Positions 11,491-23,724 of a DNA stretch of 64,000 nucleotides are shown one piece after another. The DNA lies in the NCBI GenBank assembly GCA_015680685.1, contig MNCI01035665.1, positions 136,627-200,626 of the forward strand, given 5' to 3'. The notes under the pieces are model-generated. The model made no database searches. It was not told the origin of the DNA and saw only the letters and a list, made by a program, of their open reading frames with translations. The stretch's first letter is position 1, and every line of letters starts with the position of its first letter. The translations under genes and the position numbers were made by a program. The DNA is from Gnetum montanum. Its lineage: Eukaryota > Streptophyta > Gnetopsida > Gnetales > Gnetaceae.

Positions 11491-12440
11491 GGACATCATC
11501 AATACACCTATGGTGGAGCTCTACACCATAGAACTGGTGCTTTGCTAGATCTTAGAAAGCACGTATAGAAAATGTAGATATAGCACTTCCTAACCTAATT
11601 AATTCTTTCAATCATACCCTCACTAAAATAAAGTAGAGACACTCTTTTAAGCTCACCAATGTAGAGTGTGAAAAGAGAAAGACATAGAAACAGAAAAGTT
11701 GATACTAGAAAGTAAAAAGAGAAAACAATAAAAGTAAAAAAAAGCTTGTTAGAAACAACACCTATATACCAATGGTGGGGTGTCATGTCACAAACATGGA
11801 ACATGACTACATCCCTAAAGCTAACCTATTCATTACCTCACTCATATGAAAATTTCACACTCCTTATGTTACTCTACACTTAATACTCCCTTACCGCATT
11901 GGAGTAGAGATACTTGTTCAACCTCACTAATGCTAAATATAGAGAGGAATGAAAATAGTTAAGAAGAGGGATTGAGAGAAAGAAGAAAAAAATATAGTAA
12001 AATTGAGAAGAATTTATAGTATGTGAAAATAAGAAGTAAAAATTTAGGGGAAGAAAAGAGGATATTACCCATATAACTATCATGGGGATGGTGTTATGCC
12101 ATATAAGTAAAGCATAGTTAAATCCTTCACACTGTATAGCTGAAAAGGATGCTATACATATACTGTAAAAATAACCCCTTCCTGTCCCACTCAATAATAC
12201 ACTTAATCACATACTCATGTGAAGCAATGAGATATTTAGTCACTCAAAAACCTCATCAGTCGTGCTAAGTACATAGAGTAGAATGGAATATATAGCATGG
12301 GGAAATATGATAAAAATAACTAGAGAAATAGCAGAATATGAGATAAAGAGGGGAATATATAGCAAGTAAAAGAATACAAGTAAAATAGGATTTAGAGTAA
12401 ACCTATTACCTTGATGTATTATATATTTTACCATAGTAAA
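11490..12440 (-). repeat. Tandem repeats in 3' UTR of element E
   Basis: Three to four diverged copies of a unit of about 260-330 bp. Anchors: a CTATGGTGGAGCTC / AATGGTGGGGTGTCATG / ATGGGGATGGTGTTATG segment near 11508, 11771 and 12083, and a CTCACCAATGTAGA / CTCACTAATGCTAAA / CTCATCAGTCGTGCTAA segment near 11651, 11921 and 12250. They lie between the integrase end and the LTR. Variable tandem repeats at this place are a known trait of Tat/Ogre-lineage elements. Confidence 0.7.
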
Positions 12441-12499
12441 GAGAAGTTGATAAAAAGAAAATTGCTACTAGGACAACCCTTGTTCATTCTCGAATAGTA

Positions 12500-13560
12500 A
12501 GTAGGTTTAATGCTATAAAATGGCTACATGTAGTGGTGCTTCAGAAAACTTCTATTGATAAGATCTAGAAACCAATGTCCTTCCAGATCATACAATATTT
12601 AGGCATAATTTTGTAGAGGGTAAACCACTAGGGAAGGACCTTGCTAGTTGGAAGAGAACTTTGTATCTCTGGAGTTTGGAAAATGATAAAGGACTAGATT
12701 GCCCTCATGTATCTCTTTGATTCTAACATATTTGGAGTGGCAACACTAAATATCTACTTGATATTCATGTAGATGTTGAAGAGTATATTGTTGGCATTCT
12801 TCAAGAAGATCTAACTTAATGCATCACATGTTGTTGTTATCTTAATTTGAATACCAATTGTGAAGAGCAACATAGAGAGATTGGATGCAAAGATTAACTA
12901 GTAAGATTACCTCTAAATCATATGTTAGAAAGTATGAAGTATGATCAATGATTGTACAAAAAGTAGTATAGTACATCCACAAGGCATGAGACAATTATAT
13001 GTACTAATTGCATTAGGTTATATTAACCATGGTATGGTGAAAGTAAATGATATTTTTATTGGTGGATTTGGCTTAGCCATTAGATTGAGGGTAGCAAGAT
13101 GATGAAAATCATCTAGTGATGTGGTACATGGAGTAGAAGTCAGTTTCCTCCTTGCTTTTGAATTAAGGTCCATTTTTAGTTATATTTTAGAGTCGTACAC
13201 TGAAGCAGGTTATAATGTGGTCAAGAATAAAGTGACAAGTAAAGTAGGATTTGGTGAAATGAAAAGGAACTACTTTTATCCACCTAGTAAAGTATTTCAT
13301 AGTAGTTAGAATAAATTAGTGCCCAAAAGATGAAGGAGAAATAATAGCACTAATATGGTACAAACCCCATGTTTGAAAGGGCCATGTGATCTAATACATG
13401 TTAAGCTTTTGTGAAGAAACATAGATAAGAGAGACATGTGTTTGATAAGTATTACACATCTTGACTAGATAATATGCATCTTTGGCTAAGGTTTGCCACT
13501 AATAGCCTAGATGAAATGATGCGAGTAGCTAAAGAGCATGATCCTAGCTATCCACAATAA
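12500..13560 (-). pseudogene. Element E integrase (Tat-like)
   Basis: Integrase inserts element cDNA into host DNA. In minus order: a zinc-binding remnant ending VKMCNTYQTH, then TWPFQTWGL leading to the catalytic core (13400-13300), a FILTTMKYFTRWIKVV segment (13310-13270), YPQSNG near 13050, a PYFLTYGLEV-like segment near 12930 and a C-terminal domain ending with LEGHWFLDLINRSFLKHH (12600-12530). Several frameshifts and stops; catalytic residues are not all preserved. The order and the WPF-WG signature place it in the Tat/Ogre group. Confidence 0.72.
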
Positions 13561-13853
13561 ATTCTTGTGTGAACCTAGTCAAAAACTCTCTTAGACTCTA
13601 TAGGACTAAAACAATGTAGAAAAACACCTATAGAATAAACATGATAAAGGATATCAAAATCCACTAATTGGAAATGTTGATTATGTTTGTGCAAAACATT
13701 GTTTTAAGTAGGTGTGAGATGAGTAGGATTTTTTTATAGTAGTAAGGTAATGAAGAAGATCAACATATTATTTATTATCATATTTTCATTAATAGCACTT
13801 ATCAAGATGTTGGAAGTTTGTGTAAAAAGTGTTAATAAAACCAATTGAACAAG
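13561..13853 (-). other. Spacer between RNase H and integrase of E
   Basis: Degenerate sequence corresponding to the linker between the second RNase H and the zinc-binding domain of integrase. I see no intact motif; the stretch around 13500-13560 still has HH/CC-domain-like residues. Confidence 0.4.
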
Positions 13854-14102
13854 TTAATATTGCATAGTGAAAGGATCATCATGGATGGAAAAAGTTGCAA
13901 ATGCATCAGCTAGGATATTTTTAGAGTGTGGAATGTGGTTCAAGGTAAGAGTAGATAAGGAAAGGATAAGTTCCTTAGCCATTTCGAAATAAGAAACTAA
14001 GTGAGGATCCTTGTAGTCATAGTCATAATTAACTTGATTTATGATGAGTTGAAAGTAACCATAAATAGTAATAGTTTTGACTTGATTTTGTAAGGCTAGC
14101 AA
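13854..14102 (-). pseudogene. Element E second (archaeal-type) RNase H
   Basis: An 82-residue open stretch that matches the extra RNase H found in Tat-lineage elements. It shows FQLIINQVNYDYDYKDPHL, where family members have DSQLVVNQVxGxYxAxDPxL, and near the end NILADAFATF, equivalent to the conserved LADALAxL with the last catalytic Asp. The upstream DG... strand is lost. Presence of this domain next to integrase is the strongest argument for assigning E to Tat rather than Athila or chromovirus. Confidence 0.78.
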
Positions 14103-14109
14103 GAGATCT

Positions 14110-14993
14110 CGTATTAGAGCCTCATATTTAGCTACATTTTTGCTATAAGGAAAGTTTAGTTGTCTAGCTTGTAAGTTTGATGGAGAACTTATTTAGTAAA
14201 AAGGATAAGAACATAGGCTACACTAGATCTATAGAAAGTATGCACTTCATCAAAATAAAGAATATCATCTAAATCCTTAACATCAACATGTAAGCTAGGA
14301 ATAGCATTGGTTATTTTAGAAGAAGAACTAAGATTAGCTATGGCTTGAGATCTTATAGATTATTAAGATTAGAAAGAAAGGTAAAATTGAATGAGAAAGA
14401 TCTTCTAATGATCTAACTGATGATTATTAGAAGGGTTGTTAGAAATGACTTTAAGAATGTTATGTTTATAGATAACAAAGTCTTAGACAAGACTTCTCAA
14501 TGTTAGAGTATATAGCCTTAGAGTTTGAAAAAGGATGAGATATGTAGTATACAAGAAGATCAACTCCTTCTTCTTACCTTTAAGAGAGTATAATAGATAT
14601 GGAATGGTTAGATTTAGAAAGATAAAGATATAAAGATTGATTGAATTATGGAGGATGTAACATGGAAAGAGTGGTTAAGGCTTCTTTGATGGAATCAAAG
14701 GCCTTTAGAAACTTCTCATTTTAGAAGAAAGAAGTGGTTTTACAAAGCAAGTCAAAGGATGAAGGTGATCACTAAAGTTGGAAATGAATCAATGAATCAA
14801 TTGAAGATGACATTGTAGAATATACATATCTTGAATATTCTTATGTGGAGCAAGATCTAGAATAGCCCGAGCCTTATTAGGGTCAATAGCTATGCCATCT
14901 TGAGAAATCAGGCAACCCAAAATATTTTCCATAAAGATCCCAAAAATACATTTCTTGGGATTAAGACATAGGTTAAACTTTTCATTGTGAGTT
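14110..14993 (-). pseudogene. Element E RT C-terminal part and first RNase H
   Basis: The minus strand from 14993 reads LCLNPKKCIFGIF then LGCLISQDGIAIDPNKARAI, the thumb and connection segment after the catalytic loop of Ty3/gypsy RT, then HRFISNFSDHLHPLT-like sequence near 14750. The RT is cut at 14998 by element D; its N-terminal half is at 30740-30305, and the reading frame runs on without shift across that junction. The first RNase H (14700-14150) is too decayed to map motifs. Confidence 0.78.
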
Positions 14994-14998
14994 AGGAC
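14994..14998. other. Target site duplication of D (left copy, AGGAC)
   Basis: AGGAC abuts the left edge of D and recurs at 30300-30304 on its right edge. Five bases is the expected duplication length for copia integrase. In E's RT the two copies are the same five bases of the interrupted codon frame. Confidence 0.75.
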
Positions 14999-16087
14999 TA
15001 ATGATCAAGAACTTAGAAGGGAGGGTTAAATAAGTTCTTCACATAAAATTACACTATCCACATGAACACACCAATTTTTATGCGGTTTTCCAACTTGGGT
15101 ATTCTCACACTTGAAGGGTGGATTCCTTGCACACCTCTAGACTTTGTTTCTTCAAAAATGTGATTTAGAGGACATCAAAACCTTTACAAGATTTGAGGTT
15201 TTCTATAGAGAGTTTTGTCATTGCGAAATCTCTCAACCTTGTAAGGTCCCAACAAGTTCAAAATGTGGTTTGAAGGGCATCATACTTTGTATAATATTTG
15301 AGCTCCAATTTGGAGTGTTTCATCATTGCAAAACCACTCAACCTTACAAGGTTCCAACAAGCTCAGAATGTGGTTTTAAGGAATCCACAACCTTTACAAA
15401 ATTGAGCTCCACTTCAAAGTATTTTGATGTTGCAAAGCTACTCAATTCACCAAGATCTTGACAAGCTCAGGGCTACAAGAAAAAGAAAAGACACAAGGAA
15501 AAAATGTAACTAAATTTACAAGTCCTTGTAGTTGAAGCTCAATACAACATACAACCAAGCAACTAATGTAACAATGAAGAACAAAAATACAATAGCATAG
15601 ATATGATAATGATAGATCTGATGTGAATAGTTCTTGCACAATGCCCAAGAATTTGATATCTTCTTATAGCCTCAGAGTTTATGAAAGCTCCTCAAAATTT
15701 GTGCAATGACTACCCAACAACTAGTGTAGATTTCTTCTTCACAGTAGAGATGTCTACCTAAGATTCTCCTTAATTCTAGAGAGACATATCTTTGGAAAAT
15801 GGGGTATCTCTTGTGAGATGTCTCTAGGGAGATGTCTAGTCTATGATGGACATGTCTCCTAAAAATAGTAGACTTCTTTGATCATTTTTCTTCTTTTCAA
15901 TCCTTGAAGCATCTTCATTTGACTTGTCACTGTCGTTTTCATCCATACTTGTCAATGCTTTCATCTTGCCTATGTAGTCTTCATTTTGAAATTTCATTCA
16001 TTTTCTTGAGTTTTCATTCATGCCTTGCACACAAAAAATCTATGTTCTTCATTTTCCTTAAGGTTTTGACATACCAAAAGGTCAACA
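14999..16087 (-). repeat. Element D, 3' LTR (1.09 kb)
   Basis: Matches 29487-30299 at roughly 85% by eye, best between 15530-16087 and 29720-30299. On the minus strand it starts TGTTGACCTTTTGG (at 16087). The other end, plus-strand TAATGATC, seems to be a mutated TG. It holds four diverged tandem units of about 104 bp (anchors near 15152, 15254, 15359 and 15463), against two in the right LTR. A cluster of AGATGTCT / AGACATCT motifs lies at 15745-15860. The open stretch at 15144-15461 is only a by-product of the repeats. Confidence 0.8.
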
Positions 16088-18756
16088 ATATCTTTCCTTT
16101 TGGTGATGTCCAAAACTTAAGAAAATGGGTTAGTATATCCCACAAAAATATGTGAAAGTTAACTAATATATATATATATATATAGATATAGATATAGCAA
16201 AGTATAATCCATAAAATATATATATAAAGCTACCATGCTTGAAATCTTGATTCTAAATACATAATATACTCTCTTCCCCTTTTTGGACAACACCTAAAAA
16301 GAGGTGGGGAGAAAGAATAGAGCCAACCATAATCCTCAATAAAGTTCCATTAGATAAACTTTCATATGACATCATAACATCATATAACAATCCCATAGAG
16401 ATACAAACATTTAGCTAAGGAAGAAAATTAATTAAAGAGTATACATCTGTTAGCATTGATTTCATAGGGCTAATGATGACATGTCAATTTCCATTAAGAG
16501 CTATCCATGATCTATTCACAAAGTTAAAATTAATGAGCCACAACTAATCCAAACACAACTACGCCAAGCATTTCAAGTGATGTCCAATGGTATTTAAAAT
16601 TGAAGGCCAAAGTCCAAAGTTTGAGCATTGAGAAACATGTAACCTATCTTTTGAACCAATTATCCCATTAGTGACAAATAAACCAATATCTCATGATTCT
16701 ATAATCATCCAATATTCTACTCCAAAAAGATAAGGCATAGTAATTTCATGGCAAGAGAGTAAATACATGCATATCCAAATTTTAAGAATTAGATCAAACA
16801 CTCATACGAAAGGTCATAGAAATACAACTTATCATGCTAAATATCTCAAGAACAACTAAACATATCCTTAACAAGATATCCATAAAGCAATTTGTATATA
16901 GCCATGTCAAATTTAAATACTAGCACTAAGACATACATCACAATGTGAAATATCCAAAAGATATCTTGACCAAAATTAACTCATACTTTTATCTTGGATA
17001 CTTTACCATATTCTAAAATGAATAGTGCTCTTCGTACTTATTATCAGATGTGGGTGTTGGAGTGGGAAGTCTTGCTACTTGAGTGTCTTTTTGGTAATAG
17101 TCTCAAAAGACTCCCTGTACATTGATGACCTATAAGATGATAATTGGTAATGAGGTACAGGCTTCCCCTGCATACATGCTTTCATTTTTTCCTAGTCTCT
17201 TTGGTCATAATGCATATATTGTAGAGAGAATGGTATTAAGTGTGGAGACTAAGGTCTCTCATTAGTGAGTCCTTCAACAATGAAGATGAAATTTTTTTAA
17301 TGTTTATTTCAGACATTTTCTTCCTATATAATTAAAAAGGAATCCATTTTGGAAGGAAGGACTATGTGACTAGACATTGAGGATCCAAAAATCACAATAG
17401 CAAATATATTCTTCAACTTTTTAAATGCATCCATTGCTTGAATGTCCATTCATTGGTTACTTTTCCTTTGTAGAGATGCATCTTTGAATGTCATCAACTT
17501 ATGCAAAAAATGTCCATGAAAATCCATATGAGATGTCTTGAAGAAGCAGTAGACATCTTGCCTAACTATAGAGGTGTTAGAGTAGATGTCTTGCAATGGA
17601 TGTCTACCTCCTAAGATATATGTCTACTATTAAAATGAGTCTTAAATGCATTTGAGACATCTCATTGTTAGAGAAGATGCCTATCTTGCCAAGACCAATA
17701 ATAAAGATGTTCATTTTGAGGTTTGGAACTTTCAAAAACCTCTAAAAAAGCTCCCATAGTTGTTGTAACCTCTTAGACTTGTCAAAATAAGTCTAAAACA
17801 TCCCCAAATATGGCAAAAAATATTGAAATCATCATAAGAAAAATCAACATAAGGAAACATACATAAACATCTTACATGCATTGAGAATTACATAAGGGTT
17901 GGGTGATGTCTCCATAAATCTCAAATGCCATCTCAAGATTAAGTTTGGAGACTTTTGAAAGCAAGACTTCCCATTAGTAGTACCTTATGATAAGATAGAA
18001 AATAATTCATATGCTCATGGAATTTCTTTTGAAATGTTGCTTTTCTTAGGAGATACATGAATTAAAGGTACCAATTTAAATGCTTCTATTACCATACATT
18101 AAAAATATTTTTTTAAAAATAAGACTTTATGATTTCACAAGGAAGCAACAATGCCATAGCTTAATTAATGGTTTGTAGCACAAGACATATATACTTAAAT
18201 AGCAATAAACACCTAACAAGGAGCTTTTGTTCTATGAATTACAGTTAATGTCTTTAAACCACTAGAAGCCACTATATTCTAGTTAAGAGCATGATTTATC
18301 AATAAAAAATTTAAATGAAATACAAGTAGGACATTATAACATATTATAGGTTGAACGAATTATAAGATCAAGTGAAAATTTCTTTGGATTTTTAAAGATT
18401 TCCAATAACTTCCATTCAACTATAAAAATAAATTAACTATTCTAATCTCATCAAGTCAAGGAATAATGATTATACCTATACTTACCTTGCTTGCTGATGG
18501 AGATCAAGATGTCCAAGGAGATTGGAATTGAGGCTCTTCTTTCAAGGTTCCTCCTTCCATACCAATTTCATTCATTTCTAAGGTATTACCCCCCTTCATA
18601 AAATTTTTGAGAGTTATTTCACTTTTTTTCTTTTCACTTTATTCTCCACACCTTTTTGTTCTTTTTACCCTTTTGGTTTGTCCTTCATTCCTTTTGGCCC
18701 TACAAGATTTTCTTTCTAGGTGCATTTGGGTAAGACCAAGGAGTCTTATGATATGA
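16088..18756 (-). other. Element D internal region without recognisable gene
   Basis: About 2.7 kb of AT-rich DNA between D's gag remnant and its 3' LTR. I find no RT, RNase H or integrase motif on either strand, so D either lost pol or was non-autonomous. A (TA)n/(GATATA)n microsatellite is at 16160-16198. A cluster of AGACATCT-type motifs like that in D's LTRs occurs at about 17525-17690. Confidence 0.5.
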
Positions 18757-19151
18757 CTAGGTGTTCATGTGATAATATTTTAAATTACAATTCCATTTCT
18801 TATGCCAAAATCTTTTATAGTAATAACATCTAACCTTTTGGTTGTGGTTAAAGTGATCAAACCTTAGACCTACTTTTGGTTGGAATGTAGTACTTATTGA
18901 TATTTCAATCTTTGGAGAAGCCTTTTTTGTGATGAAGTTTGTGTAGATGCTTGTTCTTGTGAACAACATCCTAGTCCACTTTTATCTTGTGGACTTCTTC
19001 CTTCCCCAAAAACTATTTGGAGGGACATTTTTCCTTTTGACTAGCCTCTCATTTACAAGTTTAGCATCTGCAAGTTCTTCCTTAATTTGCTCATAGGACA
19101 AGGTTAGTTTTTTTATTCTTAGCCCTTAGGTCTGAATTTTCTTTTATGAGG
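18757..19151 (-). pseudogene. Element D gag, C-terminal half (copia, sirevirus-like)
   Basis: The minus frame shows a Lys/Glu-rich helical stretch SYEQIKEELADAKLVNERLVK (19100-19040), then a linker and a zinc knuckle RCYYYKRFWHKKWNC (about 18840-18795). The knuckle has CX2CX4HX4C spacing with the second Cys as Tyr and the Gly before His as Trp. A coiled coil followed by a late knuckle resembles the Gag of sirevirus-like copia elements. The upstream half is at 29130-29330, on the other side of element B; a one-base shift lies near an A-run at about 19108. Confidence 0.65.
19147..19151. other. Target site duplication of B (left copy, TGAGG)
   Basis: TGAGG immediately precedes B's LTR and is repeated at 29130-29134 after B's other LTR. 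A perfect five-base duplication shows that the two LTRs belong to one insertion and that B's ends are intact. Confidence 0.92.
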
Positions 19152-20002
19152 TGATGAGCGGTGAGGTATCCCTATGCTCAACCATACGAATATGAGTGTC
19201 CATGCATGATTTGTTCAAATTTCAAGGACTAAGTGCTTATGCACCTTTACAGAACAAGGATGGGTTAGTCAATCGTTGTCTTCCCATGCTTACTTGTATG
19301 GCATGATCGTATGATTAAGTAAACTTAAGGTATATGATTTTTATATATTTTTTATGTTTATGTCTTGGTGCTACAAAGGGAGAAGTGAACTAATTAAGTA
19401 ACTAATTCAATTTACTAATCTACTATGCTCTAACTAGTCCTAACACCAGCATCCGTTTGCCGTACACATCCTGAACCAATGCAACACTAATGGGATTACC
19501 AAATGCTAATCGTTACTGGGTTACCAAGTGTTCCACGCACGCTCAAAGCGGTCATACAAAGTGTGCTTACTTGGGGGAGTTAACGAGAGAGAGAGAGAGA
19601 GAGAGAGAGAACATTAATTAACGAAGGAAAGCATTAAATAACTGTAAATAACATTAAATAAGCAATTTTGAATGCTACAAGATTTATCACAAAGTTCATA
19701 TTTATTTTCAACCACAAGGTGTGCTTAGGTACACAATGCTCGAATAAAGATCTACTCGCTTTATGAATCCTACTGTAGGCACTCAGAAATAATTCTAACT
19801 GTGAGAAGGGAAAAAGGAAAGAGTTTGTGTAAGGGACTAAGACTAATTAACTAACTATTACCAAGCCAAGTGCGCCCACCTCTTATTCATAGGAGACAAG
19901 ACAAGCCTTGATATCGGATGTCTGATATTGCCTGGAAGGCTCTGATATCACGTACTTGATATCACAGATGTAATATTGAGGTCTTGATATCATGGCTCAT
20001 CA
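19152..20002 (-). repeat. Element B, 3' LTR
   Basis: Plus-strand TGATGAGCGG...GGCTCATCA. Its U3 holds GATATC-type units at 19911-19990 and a decayed TATA box (TATGAATAAGAGG on minus). A (GA)n run at 19585-19611 lies in R/U5; the partner LTR has a shorter run at 28721-28737. Confidence 0.92.
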
Positions 20003-20012
20003 TACCCTCATG
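20003..20012 (-). other. Polypurine tract of B
   Basis: The minus strand reads CATGAGGGTA before TGATGAG, one base different from A and C. It marks the start of the 3' LTR. Confidence 0.75.
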
Positions 20013-21985
20013 ATTGAATGAAAACGCATCCTCAAGTTCCTTATAAAATATTGGAATGTATGGGATTATTGACTAAATGAGAACTGCTAGCGATAGGGAA
20101 GAACAGACTGAAAGTGCCTGGTGAACGGATCGACAAACATATTACAACATTGGTGTTCACGCCCATTGTGGTGAACATTATACATAGATGACATCTAGAC
20201 CCTCATCCAACATCTTGAAGAGAAAGTGAGAGAGAAAAGAAAATAAGGCACGTTGCTACCTATGTTAGAAATGTGCATTCCATTGTTCATCCATATCCCC
20301 ATGACCAAACTTGTTCCTTGCGTAAATGGTCCAACTCTAGTCCATCCTGAGTGCTTCCTTCTATTCCAGTCCATTGTTCATGTAATCACCATCTGCACAC
20401 ACAACACAATCATGAATTAGCAAGGATAGATAAGCCATAATGTAGTTGATTCCTTGCCTCGATATAAGCACATTGGCTAGGTTGTGGGTATGGCATATAC
20501 TGAGTTAGAGGTATTTAACTGATAACTACCCAAGGTGTAGGAGTGAGATAAGTAATTGAATGGAAAAATTTGTGACAAGGCCTCCATGAGTAAGAGCGAA
20601 CCTACGATAGCGATAGGGTGAAAAAACTAAATTAACAATGAAGATGAGGGAAATAACAATGGTGAAACTAATAAAATGGATGTCATGGATGGGGATGAAA
20701 CAAGAAATGGTTAATTGCAAAGAATGTTTAAGGAAAAAATCTTAACAATTGCATCAAAAAGGAACGTCAGTGGGTCCTCCACAAAGTAGGCCCATTCCTT
20801 TTATGCCCTAATAGACTCATAAACCAAAGAGTCCATAGGCTCTCAAAATGACATATAGAAATAATGGTTAAGAACTTTCCCACAAGAGTTTACCAAAGAC
20901 TAACAATGCATCAACTAAGACATAGACTAATCATAAAATCAACAATGAGGTGGAATATGGGAAGAAATATGAAAGGAGAGGAGGAAATGGAATGGAATCC
21001 CAAGAGTAAGGTTGTGTAAAGTCCCTTGTGCATTAGGTGGTTAAGGTGATTGAATAAAATTCATCCCAAGTTCAAACTCACCAACCACATCCAATGACCT
21101 CACATCAATACATTTGACCAACCCATCCTCGTGAAGCAATAAGAATGTGTCCATTAAGTCACCACCATTTCAAGGAGAGAAAGATAGGGAAGCATGAAGC
21201 AAGAAAGGGCCTTATTTAGAGGGAACCTTCAAGCATGGGTTACATGTCTTTCCAGTTCCATAACCAGTGTTTGCAGCCCATTTTTCTTTATTATGTCTAA
21301 GGGGTATGCTTTGAATTCTCACTATTTTCTTTTCTTTTTTTGCATGAGAACCACACAATGTAAAGACTTATTTAGATTCATTCAACTTCCTGATATTTGG
21401 TCAATATCAGAATGATAGAATACTCATGAAAAGCATCAAAGTACCCAAGAGAATAGTCAGTACAAATGCATCGAATCCCCTTGAAGTCACACCTTTTTCA
21501 ATCCATTTGAATCTTTCCTTGGTTCAAAAAGTACTAAGCCACCAATTCATTAATAAGTTTTTCTTAGAAAAAAAGGGATAATACACTTCCAAACAAAGGG
21601 GAACCATAGATTTGAATGGATGAATGGATGACATGGACTCATTGCTTGTTTTATCAAAAGAAACCATATCTTAGTATCAACATTGAAAATCAAATGTAAT
21701 AATCAAACATTAACAATCAACACCATTATAGGACAATCCACCATCTTGAGCACTTATTGTATGACAAATGAAAGTAAATAAAAAAAAACAAAGAAATAGC
21801 AAAAATGGTAACGATGATTTAAAACAAAAAATAAGTAAATATGAAAAAATGTGTAAAATAAGAATGTGTAGAACAATAATGTGTAAAACATAAATACAAA
21901 AGGAACTAAGGGTTGGAATGATTAACATTGGTGGCTCTCTCCCCCACGACTGAGTTGGAGGGAGGAGATTCAAAATAGCGAGTAG
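20013..21985 (-). other. Element B, 3' noncoding region
   Basis: About 2 kb between the integrase end and PPT, collinear with A's 314-2262. It contains no accessory ORF, unlike C, and no supportable gene. The open stretches at 20526-20720 and 21710-21973 have no homolog reading frame in A. Confidence 0.65.
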
Positions 21986-23090
21986 GGTTGTCCACCAACA
22001 TAGGTAGTATTGGTATTGGCTGTTCTAGGCTCATGGAAAGGTTTGGTTTGTTGGATGTTGACTAACAATTTCTTATCTGGGCTATTAGGTTTGTAAATCA
22101 TCATGGCTCTTGAAGGAAAAGTTGCATGAATAATATAAGGTCCTTCCCATAGTGTTTGAAATTTAGTGCATTGTGGCACATGTGTGAGGTTCCAATAAGG
22201 AACCTTATCTCCTGGTTGGTATTGAAATTTTCTAATTTTTAGGTCATGATGTCATTTATTAAAAGCCTTGTGCAATTCATTAGATGACAGGGTGACTAAT
22301 TGGTTCTCATCTAGTAGGTTAAGATTCATTAACCATTTTTTGTGCTAGATTAAGGTCAAGGTTGAGATCACATGCCATAGATAGTGTACAAAGTTCTACT
22401 TGAATAGGAAGCATTAGGATTTTTATGTACACTAACTCATAGGGAGAGTAGCCTATAGGGAGTTTCCATGTGGAGCGGTATGCCTAAGGAGCATCGTTCA
22501 ATTTGGTGCCCTAGTCTCACCTATATTTGCTAATGGTTCTTGTCAATATTTTCGTAATCTCCCTATTAGTTACTTTGTCTTGACCATTCGCTTGAGGGTG
22601 GTATGGTGTAGTCAATTTGTGTTCAACTCCTAAGGGTTGCATAAACTTTCGAAAATTTGCACTTGTAGAATGTGTACCATTATCCAAAATAAGTGCACAA
22701 GGCATACCAAACCTATTAACGATTTGTTGTTGAACAAATCATGTAGCGGTAGACAATGTAGAATCCATAACAATAGCTACTTTTGCCCATTTTGTAAAGT
22801 AGTCAACGATATTGACAATGTAAGATTTTTCATTAGACATTGGTGTAATAGGCCCCATAAAATCAATTTTCCATATGTCGAAGGGTTCTAAATGTTGAAT
22901 CCATTGTTGTGGACCCTCCATCCTAGCAGTCATTCCCCCATCATGTTGGTAGTGCTCACAAGATTGGACAAAATGATGAGCATCTCGGAACAATGTAGGC
23001 TAATAATATCCTGCAAGCAAGATTTTAATGGCTGTTCATCTTCCAACATAATGACCCCCACAAGGACCCTCATGAGCATCTTGGAGAACT
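21986..23090 (-). pseudogene. Element B integrase
   Basis: Minus order: zinc-binding remnant SCEHYQHDGGMT (about 22960), catalytic core FDIWKIDFMGPITP with the first Asp (about 22865), LDNGTHSTSANF with the second Asp (about 22680), and YHPQANGQDKVTNREI (about 22590). The third catalytic Glu position is Lys here, where C keeps Glu (NSQVEVTNKE), a G-to-A change. The C-terminal part LWEGPYIIHATFPSRAMMIY continues to 21970. Stops and frameshifts divide it into three open pieces. Motifs fit Athila-type integrase. Confidence 0.82.
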
Positions 23091-23439
23091 CATAATTGAT
23101 TTACATTGGGAACACACCATTGGACCAAGCCATTGGGACATACCTTATAAAGGTATCCATTGATTTCCATGAAATATTTGGCTCGGTGAAGAAATTGCTG
23201 TTTTTTTTAGTGTCTAACTCTTGTGGTGTTTTTTGTGTAACAAGATAGGTAAGAATGCTACTATACAAAATTTTTTTCCGTGGTTAATTGATTATTTACT
23301 ACACCTGCAAAGAGGAATGCATCAGGAAAGTGATCAAAAAGTATATATTCATCCTCTTTGTTGTCCCATTTTAACCAAGATAAATGATCAACAATAATGT
23401 TCTTGGTGCCTTTACGATCTATCATCATAAGGTTGAACT

Positions 23440-23720
23440 CTTGTAAGATTACGAGCTATCGTATGCTGCAAGGGCTCATCGTTGGTTTATTCAGTAGGAA
23501 CCGAATTGCACTATGGTCTATGTGTACAAATACCTTATAGCCCAATACATAGTGCCTGGACTTATCTAGTGCAAAGACCACATCCATTAATTCCTTTTCT
23601 AGTTGTGGTGTAGTTGAGTTATGCACTCGCAATACTTCGACTTGCACAGTGAATGTAATAGGGTCATTTCTGGTCATCTAACTGTGTAAGTACAACTCGT
23701 AAAGAAAAGTTGGATGTGTC
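23440..23720 (-). pseudogene. Element B RNase H
   Basis: The open stretch reads LEKELMDVVFALDKSRHYVLG, the catalytic Glu helix, then VFVHIDHSAIRFLLNKP with the third Asp. This is the ordinary gypsy RNase H that removes the RNA template. The collinear C copy is at 35220-35400 and nearly identical in motif (TMEKELMAVAYALETFRYYVLG). Confidence 0.8.
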
Positions 23721-23724
23721 AGTC

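Noticed and set aside
10121-12434. Several 60-104-residue Phe/Leu/Ile/Tyr-rich minus frames resembling membrane proteins
   Set aside because: Composition is what AT-rich LTR and tandem-repeat DNA gives when translated; the frames are not kept between repeat units.
13121-13309. 62-residue plus-strand frame
   Set aside because: It is antisense to the integrase core of element E, whose motifs are clear on the minus strand.
15144-15461. 105-residue Cys-rich frame suggesting a small secreted peptide
   Set aside because: It is produced by 104-bp tandem units in D's LTR; the repeated CxLK pattern follows the DNA period and the other LTR does not keep the frame.
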